A DNA stretch of 40,095 nucleotides, from positions 1 to 40,095 of the IMG/VR virus record IMGVR_UViG_3300023229_000976, one strand, 5' to 3'. The notes under the pieces were generated by a model. That model did not search any database. It was not told the DNA's origin and saw only the letters and a list, made by a program, of their open reading frames with translations. This stretch comes from a virus. Positions 33,501 to 40,095 of this stretch are shown in pieces (position 1 is the first letter of the stretch; each line of letters starts with the position of its first letter). A program made the translations under genes and the position numbers.

Positions 33501-36500
33501 CAGCATTTGTGTACACTGTGCTGTCGCTTAATTCAGGGTTTGCATAAGGAGCACCAGCCATTACAAAATTTTCATCTGAACTGATTGATAGACTTTCTCC
33601 TAATCTTGCTGTGGAGTTTCCATCAACAGTGATACTGTCGGTCATTGTTAAACTGTTTTGAATAGTGAATGCATCACCTGCTGTGTTCTGACGTCGAAAG
33701 AAGAAATGTATAGTGCCTTGTCCTGCGCCAGGAGCAGAAACGATCACTGTTCTTCCGTCATTCCTTGCTACAACCTTATGTCCAAACTCCTGCAGGCTCG
33801 TTGAATCAGGCGATGCTAGAGTGCGTGTGGTGTATGGATCACATTTTTCATAGATGTTCCATAGTCCTGCACTGTCTGTGTCTGCAAAAACTCGATCGCC
33901 GTTTCTATCATTCACTGGATCTATGTCTCGATAGTCCGCATATGATAACAGATCGTTTACATTGTTCATCGAAGACAGGCGAACACTGATAAATTTTAAC
34001 ACATTGCCGTACGTGGCCAACGTGGATTCGTCTGCCAACAATCCCAACCCTGTCACCTGATCTGATTTTCCAAAATCAAAAATAATTGTACGGTAATCTA
34101 CCACTGCGTACACTGTGTACACACCATTCAATCCTGCAAATTGTGAATTAGATATAGCAAAATAATCTCCTGCTGTAAAACCGTGAGCACCTGTCAGCAC
34201 AACTTCTAACTGTGAGCCGCTGTTGATGGATCGTGTGCTCGCCACTTTAACATCAGGAGATGTCACTCTCTGCACGTCCCAATCTGTGTTGGATTTTTTT
34301 GCTATCCATATCAAATCGTTGGTTTCAAGCTGTGCAACATCTAAATTTAAAATATCGTCTACATCAAATGCTGTGTGCTGTACATCTTGCGATCTAACGT
34401 ATCCTGCAGTTTTGTATGCCGTTACAGTGTCTCTGGTGACTCCTTCTTTTGAATAATCATACTGAGGGAAAGCAGAAGCGGCTGTAAACTCTACAGGTTT
34501 GTTGTAAAGATCATTTTTAGACACTGTGGCAGAACGTGCCCAATCCACTGTGTCTGTGGAATTGTCTAAAAGCTCTATGCTCTGTATGTTGTCATTGAAC
34601 GTGTTGTCATACAGTGTGACCTGAATAGATTTATTGCCATCGGCATTTCCAAATTCGCCTGTGCGAATCATCCACTCTGGGTAAATGTCTAAAGAAATAT
34701 CAGCATTGTTGTATTTGGATTTTAACAATTTGTCTATGGCATTCTGTGTGCCTTTTTCTCTGATATATCCTTGATAGAATTTATATTGTGTGATATCATT
34801 GACAAAAAGATTTTCTAAATAATCTCTGCTTTGGTATCCTGTTAGATGCTGTGCTAATCTCTGTTGAGATTCATCAAAGTTGTTGGTCTCGAGATTATAG
34901 AAATCATTGAACTGTGCAATCTTGTAATCAAAGTTCGGTATCAGTTGAGGTGCTGGTTTATTGTCTTTCTTCTGCCATTGGTTGATATCAAACGTGTTGC
35001 CAGAATTATGGTTGGTTTTTGCCACATAAAATCCTGCTTGATACTCTACTGTGTCACCGTTTTGATAATCTGTGTTGGCCAACCATTTGGTCACCTGTGC
35101 GGCATCGAATACAAAACCTGGAGCGTAATAATCTCCGTTCCATTCTCCGGTCTTCCAACCCACCATTCGTAATCTCTGTTGACGGAATCCAGTGCTCAAT
35201 TGAAATATAATGTCTGAGAACACTGTTTGATTGTCAAACAATAATATGTGCTCTTTCTGTACAGCATTCATTACAGCATTGTATATGCCCTGGTCTGGAG
35301 TTTTAGATGTTATTCCAAATGTTGTGCCTACTTTTTTTGTAGAAATATTGTTTTTATCAATGGTTCTTCCGCCGGCATCAGTTATGGTATATTCTCCTAG
35401 AAGGTTAGTGAGACGACTGATAATGCTGTTGTCTGTGGTAAGGTTAAATCCTGACGCTCCTGCTGACACAGTGATTGCAGATCCTGGTGCCCATCCTTGT
35501 CGTGTCCAGTATAAGAATTCTTTAGCCGCAGTATCCCAATTCATTACTTCTTTTAATTCATTGCTGAATGCATCGAAAGAAAAACCCTGTGATTCTAAAT
35601 ACTTGCCGTATCCTGTTAGGAAGTCTACCACGTCCTGTGAAGTTCGAAACACTGTACCGTATGTGACCACTGTTGCTGTTGTAGCAAACTGTTGATACAG
35701 AGTAGCACTAGCATTGCCCACTTGTAAGTTAGACGAACTACCATTCTTTAACGGAGCAAAGGTTTTAAAATATGGTCTTAGAGTATTATATCCAATCACT
35801 TTATAACCGCCTTCCAAAGAAGAGCCGTCTGCTGTAACATTCGTGTTCATCTCTATCAGTACACCTGAATAATCATAACGTGCTACTGGATTAGATGTTC
35901 TAAATAATAGTTTATAGTTCTCAGCTGGTATAAACTGTGAGCCCGAAGATGATCCTGGCGACACAGAATCTGTTAGAATTTTTAAATTGTCTTTGTCTGT
36001 GAATCCGCCCAACTTGTATGCCAACTGCACATTTAAATTTTTCATCTTGTCGTAGTAGAATACTGACGGATCAAGATTGTTTTTAATCAAATAGTTCACT
36101 ATCAGCGGTTGATACCCAGCTGTTTGGTATCGAGTGACTGTTCCTGTTTCTGTGTTTGTTACAGTTTCTAAATGGTATTTGGCTGTGTTTAATCTCTGTC
36201 TGGTGCCTGTGTCTGAGTCAATCACATTGCCTGCTGTGTTCGTTGTAAGACGAGAATTGTCTAAGAACAAGCCAAAAAATTTCGCAGGACGAGTTAATGC
36301 TAATAATTTAACGATGCTGTAAGCATATGCAGTGCTTCTTCTCCATGCAGTTTCTGCTGGTGCTTGATCTCCAAAGTTCCATCTGCCTGAGATAGCTCTA
36401 CCTTCATAACTGTGTATCACTCCCGCGGCTGTGGGATCTTTTAATTGGCCGTTGTCATCCACAGGAATGTAATTGCTCAATCCTGTTCTGATGTATCTCT

Positions 36501-39500
36501 CTATTGTGGTATTCTGTGTTCTGTCGTATCCTGCTTCAAGGTCTTCCCACAGCACAGCATTGCCTGACGAGTAAGGTGCTGGTCCATAATTGTCTTCCCA
36601 CGCAACAGGTTTTTCTGAATAGCCTAGCATTTCCCATGGATGAGTGTGCGGTCGATCTGTATCATAGAACAATTTGTATATCGCTCTCCAATGTCCTGGC
36701 AATAGGGAATTGTCTATGATATTTCTAGACTTGTTGTAGTTGTACGTGAAAGGATCTGCAGATTTATAAGTGTTGTTGATCTGATAGTCTATGCTGTTCT
36801 TACCTGCCCACGCATAAAAATCTGTGCTCAATACATCGTTAATTTCTGCACTGGTATAATCTGTTGCTGTAAACACGGAAGGTCTTACTTCTGTCTCTGT
36901 TAGTAGTGTGGTGTCATACACAGTCTTGCAGTTGTTGTAGATTCTTTTCTCTAGTTCTAACAGTATGTCATCTCGGAAATCACCGTATGCCACTGTGCGT
37001 GATCCGTCATGTCCTACAATCACATTGGTTGCAGTTCTATAGGTATTATCAGATACTAGCTCAGGTTTAAATTTAGGATACATTCCAAGTTTTGTTGGAG
37101 TAGGTGGTATGAAACTGCCTGTAGTATCTGTGTAATCTTTAATTTTAATAATATCACCAGCAACAAGTGTGGCTGATACATTAACACTGTCATCTGCTGT
37201 GCTGAATGTATAATCCGTGTCTCTGATTAATTGTACATCATTTAGATACACGTACACAGCTCTGTTGCTCACTGTGGTAATGTCAAATTGTGCGTCTATC
37301 GCATATTCTATTTCAGAAGCATCTTGTACTGTGTAGGTTCTTGTGGTAACATTTTCTCCCGTACCTATCATGTCTTCATAGTAGAATGGGAAACTGTTGT
37401 CTTTGTTTGCAGACATGTCAGCAATAATCTCATCTACTCTGTCCGCTACTACACCATCGTATGTGGTGCCGGGTTGATAACCTAAAAATGACTGTCGGAA
37501 ATTTTGATATTCTTGATTCACATAATCAATTGCTGAGACTGCATTAGCTCTTTGATCGATCAAATTGAACATGGCGGCAGTCAGTGGTCCACGGTGTTGT
37601 AGTATGGTTCCGCCTTTTAATCGTACATCTGGCAGGTCTCGAAGATTGGTAGATCCTGGAAATATACCTGTGATGTTTAAATTCTTTTCGTGAATGTCAT
37701 GCACGTGTGTCATTACCTGGCCATATGTAAATTCGTTTAACTGCTCGTTGAGAGGATTTATAGAAAGATTTTCTGGTACTTCGTATAAACCTTTTCCGTC
37801 TACTTTCTTAGCAGAACTATAACATTCTAATTTTACAAGGTCTCCCACAGCAAGATTCAAATTAAACTTAACATATTTGTTTGTGGTTCCGTCCACCAAT
37901 GTGTAGTTTGTGGTTAAGTCTTGTCTAATATGATTCACATCCACACTTACTGCTAGGTCAGAAAGATTGTTACTGTCTTTAAAAACGTCTACAGCAAAGT
38001 ATTGCAACTCATCTTCTGTGACTGTGTAGGTTCTGATTACTCGTTGTTTGCTCTGCTCTGCTCGTTGTACCCAAGCAGATTTAGAATTGTGCGTGGTTCT
38101 ACTAGTGGTATAATGCAGGTGTCCTGCTCCATAATTCTTTGTAAGGAAAGTGTTTCCGTTCTTGTATGTAAATGTGCCTGAGCTTAGATCTGATTCAAAA
38201 ACAATATCTCCTACATTATTAATAGTGTTGTATTTTACTTGTAACCCTAACACAGTATCAATGGTTGATGTGTCTGATATTTTATAATTGAATACTTTTG
38301 CACCTGTGAATGAGCTGTTAGGATATGCAGTAGTATCGTCAAAAGAAGTATGACTATTATCAAACATCGCAAATAGAGGCTGTTGATTTAATACTGTTTT
38401 AGTCTGTCCTGTTTTCCACGTGGTTGTACTGCTGTCATAGTAATATGTTTTACCTTGATTGTTGGTTCCTAATTCAACGAACACCGAATCACTATCTGCG
38501 GGTGTTGTGTCTGTGGTTTCTGTTAGTGCTATCACACTGTTGGCACCCACTGTAACAAAATTAACTGTGTAGATTTTATTTTTAACCAGAGCATCTGTGT
38601 CCGCTGTGAATAAAACTCGCATACCGTTCACAAGACTGATTCCGTCAATAATATAACCTGTGGCATTCACAATCGTAGAGAACACATCTGTGGTCACTGT
38701 GTCTATTAGAGCCACTGACTGTTTCGCAATCAATCCGTGATTGTACAGAGCCAATCCTGAATCAAACTCTATGATGGGTCTTTTTGCTCGATCACTCTCT
38801 AACAATTCTGGCGTGTAACCGTTGGCTACTCCGGCGGCTTCGATCACTGCTCGGTGAGTCCATCTGTTGTATCTTGACCAAGCGTTCCTGTCTAAACTGT
38901 CTTTCTTAATTGTGATATAGTCTGGAGTTACTGCTCTATAGTAACTGATGGAATATGGCCTGTCATCATAAGCAATTGAGTCATACAGTGTGGTGCTCTC
39001 TTCTGAATAAGATTCTGGCACAATTAATTCTGATGTGTCTGTGAGTGTGATACTGTCACCTACTCCTTCTACGTAGAATTCTTTACCAGCATATGTGGTT
39101 GTGTCTGTGACATTACTGCCAAATTTAATTTTCATTCCGTTGGAAAATTGTACTCCTGATGCAGAAGTATAGTTGTTGGCACCTACTATATTTTTTGCAA
39201 CATCTATTGTTGTGGTTTCTGAAACAGTTTTAATTTGGAAGATACCATGCATGGATGCGTGTGTGCTACACTGATAATATAGAACGTCTGGAGCCGTATC
39301 TGGCACTGTAAATGTAACAGTTCCTGTTCCTGTTCCGTTACCGGTTACTCCGTTGCTGTATATCACCGACGTGCTTCCGTCCACTGCTATGCCTGTTTTA
39401 AAAGGCTCAGTCATTATGTTGAAAGGATGCCCTGCTGAATTTAAAATAAATTTATAAGTGTTGCCTCTGTATAGAGTGACTGTGGGATTGTCAGTGGTGT

Positions 39501-40092
39501 TGTGTGTGCTGAACTGATAAGAGCTGGATCCACTGTTCACTACTTTTATTTCGCCAACAGCGCCTGTGCCCACTGTAGGAATTAGAATAGGATTTGGTCC
39601 TTCTGGTAACCAATAGTATTCTCTGTAATTGATTAGTTTGTCGTAATCTATCGCAGGATTCCAGGCATACACATTTTCTCTGTTCAATCTATCATGATTG
39701 TCGGTCTTACCACCAAAGTAGTTGAGTTGATTGATGTAATCATCGTAGGTGGCAGAAAATTTTACCTGGTCTTCTGGATTAATAGAACTGGTGTCTCGGT
39801 CTGTGTAGGTCACAGCAGGCTCTAACTGATAGTCAGCACGAGCTTCGTTGGTAGCTGAAATGTATGAGTCTGTGGGTTTTGTTGTGTAGGCATACTGTCG
39901 TCCAACATAGCCATCTAATCTTTCTAGTGCACCAGGTTGAATTAATTGATCCAACGTGCTGGAAAGAAATCTTTCATTAGAATCTGTTCGATAGTATGAT
40001 GGTAACTGTGCTACGGATCTACGTATCTTAGCACCGTTCTTGTCAGTGACCACTTCGTAGTTTTTGGATGAGTTAAGAGGTGAATCTGCCAT
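27541..40092 (-). CDS. giant virion structural protein (4183 residues), possibly baseplate-associated
   Basis: The ATG at 40092 is three bases from the window edge, so an earlier start cannot be excluded. The N-terminus ([40 protein letters not shown]) and a [11 protein letters not shown] segment look like a conserved assembly domain. A cupredoxin-like domain lies at ~204-288. Residues ~2100-2530 contain seven FG-GAP-like repeats, enough for a seven-bladed beta-propeller. A pair of [19 protein letters not shown]-type motifs is near 3200-3265. Many copies of a short beta unit (GDG..T.F, then YV.VNG, then AP..G) follow toward the C-terminus, which has [17 protein letters not shown] near 4036-4053. 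A large virion protein, possibly a baseplate or spike component, is inferred. Confidence 0.78.
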   Translation of the reverse strand: MADSPLNSSKNYEVVTDKNGAKIRRSVAQLPSYYRTDSNERFLSSTLDQLIQPGALERLDGYVGRQYAYTTKPTDSYISATNEARADYQLEPAVTYTDRDTSSINPEDQVKFSATYDDYINQLNYFGGKTDNHDRLNRENVYAWNPAIDYDKLINYREYYWLPEGPNPILIPTVGTGAVGEIKVVNSGSSSYQFSTHNTTDNPTVTLYRGNTYKFILNSAGHPFNIMTEPFKTGIAVDGSTSVIYSNGVTGNGTGTGTVTFTVPDTAPDVLYYQCSTHASMHGIFQIKTVSETTTIDVAKNIVGANNYTSASGVQFSNGMKIKFGSNVTDTTTYAGKEFYVEGVGDSITLTDTSELIVPESYSEESTTLYDSIAYDDRPYSISYYRAVTPDYITIKKDSLDRNAWSRYNRWTHRAVIEAAGVANGYTPELLESDRAKRPIIEFDSGLALYNHGLIAKQSVALIDTVTTDVFSTIVNATGYIIDGISLVNGMRVLFTADTDALVKNKIYTVNFVTVGANSVIALTETTDTTPADSDSVFVELGTNNQGKTYYYDSSTTTWKTGQTKTVLNQQPLFAMFDNSHTSFDDTTAYPNSSFTGAKVFNYKISDTSTIDTVLGLQVKYNTINNVGDIVFESDLSSGTFTYKNGNTFLTKNYGAGHLHYTTSRTTHNSKSAWVQRAEQSKQRVIRTYTVTEDELQYFAVDVFKDSNNLSDLAVSVDVNHIRQDLTTNYTLVDGTTNKYVKFNLNLAVGDLVKLECYSSAKKVDGKGLYEVPENLSINPLNEQLNEFTYGQVMTHVHDIHEKNLNITGIFPGSTNLRDLPDVRLKGGTILQHRGPLTAAMFNLIDQRANAVSAIDYVNQEYQNFRQSFLGYQPGTTYDGVVADRVDEIIADMSANKDNSFPFYYEDMIGTGENVTTRTYTVQDASEIEYAIDAQFDITTVSNRAVYVYLNDVQLIRDTDYTFSTADDSVNVSATLVAGDIIKIKDYTDTTGSFIPPTPTKLGMYPKFKPELVSDNTYRTATNVIVGHDGSRTVAYGDFRDDILLELEKRIYNNCKTVYDTTLLTETEVRPSVFTATDYTSAEINDVLSTDFYAWAGKNSIDYQINNTYKSADPFTYNYNKSRNIIDNSLLPGHWRAIYKLFYDTDRPHTHPWEMLGYSEKPVAWEDNYGPAPYSSGNAVLWEDLEAGYDRTQNTTIERYIRTGLSNYIPVDDNGQLKDPTAAGVIHSYEGRAISGRWNFGDQAPAETAWRRSTAYAYSIVKLLALTRPAKFFGLFLDNSRLTTNTAGNVIDSDTGTRQRLNTAKYHLETVTNTETGTVTRYQTAGYQPLIVNYLIKNNLDPSVFYYDKMKNLNVQLAYKLGGFTDKDNLKILTDSVSPGSSSGSQFIPAENYKLLFRTSNPVARYDYSGVLIEMNTNVTADGSSLEGGYKVIGYNTLRPYFKTFAPLKNGSSSNLQVGNASATLYQQFATTATVVTYGTVFRTSQDVVDFLTGYGKYLESQGFSFDAFSNELKEVMNWDTAAKEFLYWTRQGWAPGSAITVSAGASGFNLTTDNSIISRLTNLLGEYTITDAGGRTIDKNNISTKKVGTTFGITSKTPDQGIYNAVMNAVQKEHILLFDNQTVFSDIIFQLSTGFRQQRLRMVGWKTGEWNGDYYAPGFVFDAAQVTKWLANTDYQNGDTVEYQAGFYVAKTNHNSGNTFDINQWQKKDNKPAPQLIPNFDYKIAQFNDFYNLETNNFDESQQRLAQHLTGYQSRDYLENLFVNDITQYKFYQGYIREKGTQNAIDKLLKSKYNNADISLDIYPEWMIRTGEFGNADGNKSIQVTLYDNTFNDNIQSIELLDNSTDTVDWARSATVSKNDLYNKPVEFTAASAFPQYDYSKEGVTRDTVTAYKTAGYVRSQDVQHTAFDVDDILNLDVAQLETNDLIWIAKKSNTDWDVQRVTSPDVKVASTRSINSGSQLEVVLTGAHGFTAGDYFAISNSQFAGLNGVYTVYAVVDYRTIIFDFGKSDQVTGLGLLADESTLATYGNVLKFISVRLSSMNNVNDLLSYADYRDIDPVNDRNGDRVFADTDSAGLWNIYEKCDPYTTRTLASPDSTSLQEFGHKVVARNDGRTVIVSAPGAGQGTIHFFFRRQNTAGDAFTIQNSLTMTDSITVDGNSTARLGESLSISSDENFVMAGAPYANPELSDSTVYTNAGLIKMYKWNTTALNYQESTTIVPPTDGSSASVDLNFGWSHALAGATNYLYVGAPGSDSDTGTVYMYTWDGVDTWTQESSFGSNDADAGQRFGHRIAVNDNGDIIAVSSLAPGNAGKVEIFTRSGTTNDGSTQFQWVHRQTINGVSSDGSTNNLSFGEAVTMSKDGTRLIISAPAYDNGEQADAGAVYYYKWDADGDSTQAFTLQQTITSPDTQTNMRFGSSLDINDAGTRIVIGAERSANFRTMQFDSGTTTFDLGDTNIGDLNTGSGGAFTATMYDTQFVIDDRLITDRVTDNDDFGKGVFINNDQVYIGSPNDDNSATDTGSLAVFDVTTPGTYAWSLLVNEEPLIDNTKIQSAFIFDRSKNAIIEYIDYYDPIKGRILGVADREINYKTEWDPATYNVGTTDKDVNENQAWGEEHIGEVWWDLSSARWTWYEQGTQEFRTNNWGRLFPGSTIDVYEWIESTLLPSAWSSRSNTATGLANNISGQPLINNDTVLTVKQKYDSAVDGFVNYYYYWVKNSVFIPDSLKSVVTRKNTTAYVSNIITNPFASGLKYFAVSASNKLITFNLKDSLANYNVVLDVDYTANEHEGKTHSVWKIIQEGNKDDRPATKIESQWWDSLIGINSAGDAVPDIDLPVNQRYGNNIRPRQSWYVDRFAALKQIVDYTNSVLIKNQLANTISYTNLNSAEAEPTTQSGIWDAAVDTHADLTYIDTRDISGNANYLVRADEENSNGFWAIYQWDGLVFSRTRVQTYNTSAYYRLADWYAGDYSTATAINRQVVYQYQLDTLTVAVGTVVKVTAADTGGWKLFVRTNTGWDNVATENGTIQLSTTLYDYALNNTGFAGEDVFDGNFFDAEPVLETRKILTALRDDIFVGELKVEYNNLFFIGLRKVLEEQIFVDWLFKTSFINVTNSARALDQRKTYTTGTDEYVESYINEVKPYHTKIRDYKLGYTNTEVQDGLFSDFDLPVFYDAETATIRAVNPNTDTALIATYPYKLWNDNYKKTVSSVTVFNAGADYTLAPTVTITGGGGTGATAVAKISNGSVQSITVTSAGSGYTTTPSVILSGGQSGGSAPSTPSRAYANLTNAMVRDIDVTMKFDRVARSGTVLTWTASTSYAVADLIRYNNELYQVVTAYTSTTDFDDNTDNLTKLRGDESYITAAERTLGLYNPQTGMPGNELAQLMQGIDYGGVMVTGLAFTNDQGWDSSPWYDATWDTYGTTRVKTFYGDGSTASYTFDSAPSATDVYTVYYGGVRQIADVFRGDGITTLFSLASAPGAGVKVELIPFDDDKVLTPTDDRTLDTLMSGGLFSSAVGIAPSDILVEGDGFITPDTSYAPEENVPGSMFDTLDIKVYTTPESGVPFIVNRNAIGDAVTTTFSIGQRPGTQAGVFVSVNGTTQTLGTEFTVDVAAKTVTFASAPALHSVINIKSFAVSGSNYVVLNDFTGDGSTTAFTTSARDTYQLDSALPTLYVTVNGVSTTAYTTTESNKTITVNFNSAPTAGQAIQVAGFNQDSTARSYAELRSNTITYDGSTTRYALTYPPGAIGPYAGLTLAEVNGALLRGPDNTYYYADGSTYSYGVVAGLSDDSTVDPAKTITSTAQIEVYINGTKKFLSTDYTVDIGTQTVSFVTVPTAGDIIAVTTLVDKHYRMEGTDIIFDTAQLTADSITFNANNVITVTTFNNALGMKQRREILEGRPSGEYYLAHEPLNADYVYVVLNSTETLVAGFDYVLEGNKITVLGQTFTSSDRLDVMYFAVESAVKSTGFRIFKDMLNRTFYKRISQTQTTTLTATLDIADTAMTVADGTLVSTPVASINAPGVIFIDKERIEFFQKSGNTLSQLRRGTLGTGIKAHAVGAQVVDAGGNQTVPYADTVYTSTHTGDGSSATFTTTHAPASADELDIFIGGQRLLLTAEDGSTVNYTVDGSTTAVTLTTTVPSSGVQVKILQKRGQVWYTTGASTASNGAGLQKSTTNQGKFIAEEPTNAPE

Positions 40093-40095
40093 CGT

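Noticed and set aside
1-40095. tRNA genes, integrase, attachment sites or insertion sequences
   Set aside because: No cloverleaf, recombinase or transposase was seen, and the remaining gaps are too short or lack the needed signals.

Overview
The window looks like part of the genome of a marine T4-like contractile-tailed phage (myovirus, of the broad cyanophage/pelagiphage type). The evidence is AT-rich, densely packed DNA with many 4-19 bp gene overlaps; a run of tail-fibre paralogues that start MAY(V/T)(I/V)N and carry the GKGYAGFGE-type N-terminal module typical of marine T4-like phages; a giant virion protein of 4183 residues; and several small proteins of the sort conserved in marine T4-like genomes. 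No photosynthesis gene, integrase, tRNA or CRISPR array is visible, so the host cannot be named.

Layout. (A) 1-3896, plus strand: the end of a VWA-like protein, a small conserved protein, a glycan-type block (GT25-like glycosyltransferase, FkbM methyltransferase, truncated glycosyltransferase), and a scar where that last gene is joined out of frame to the 3' end of an SGNH-hydrolase-like gene. After a 122 bp gap with a consensus sigma-70-type promoter and two perfect palindromes come three small conserved phage proteins. (B) 3893-19630, minus strand: a tightly overlapping operon of 17 genes. In transcription order it holds a small conserved protein, two GT-A-like proteins, a 114-residue unknown, another GT-A-like protein, five consecutive radical SAM genes, an SGNH hydrolase-like gene, two tiny genes (34 and 60 residues), a NodU/CmcH carbamoyltransferase, a cupin, a sugar-nucleotide epimerase, a DegT/StrS aminotransferase and a duplicated-domain protein of unknown function. 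(C) 19687-40092, minus strand: tail and adhesin genes, namely a structural protein, three paralogous tail fibres, a glycine-rich adhesin-like protein, a 58-residue small gene, a second structural protein and the giant protein.

How the parts may work together. Block B reads as a cargo island next to the tail genes on the genome. The aminotransferase, epimerase, cupin, carbamoyltransferase and glycosyltransferases are a plausible set for making and attaching an unusual amino- or carbamoyl-sugar. The five radical SAM paralogues are the most unusual part. Each has the canonical CxxxCxxC cluster site and GGEP motif, and each also has four to five conserved cysteines placed before the radical SAM core, which looks like a permuted SPASM/twitch cluster site. 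Their substrate is unknown. Candidates are host surface glycan, a virion protein or a peptide.

There is no gene-free stretch over 300 bp. The largest gap is 2580-2701. The apparent gaps at 9245-9359 and 22346-22551 each hold a small gene with a strong ribosome binding site.
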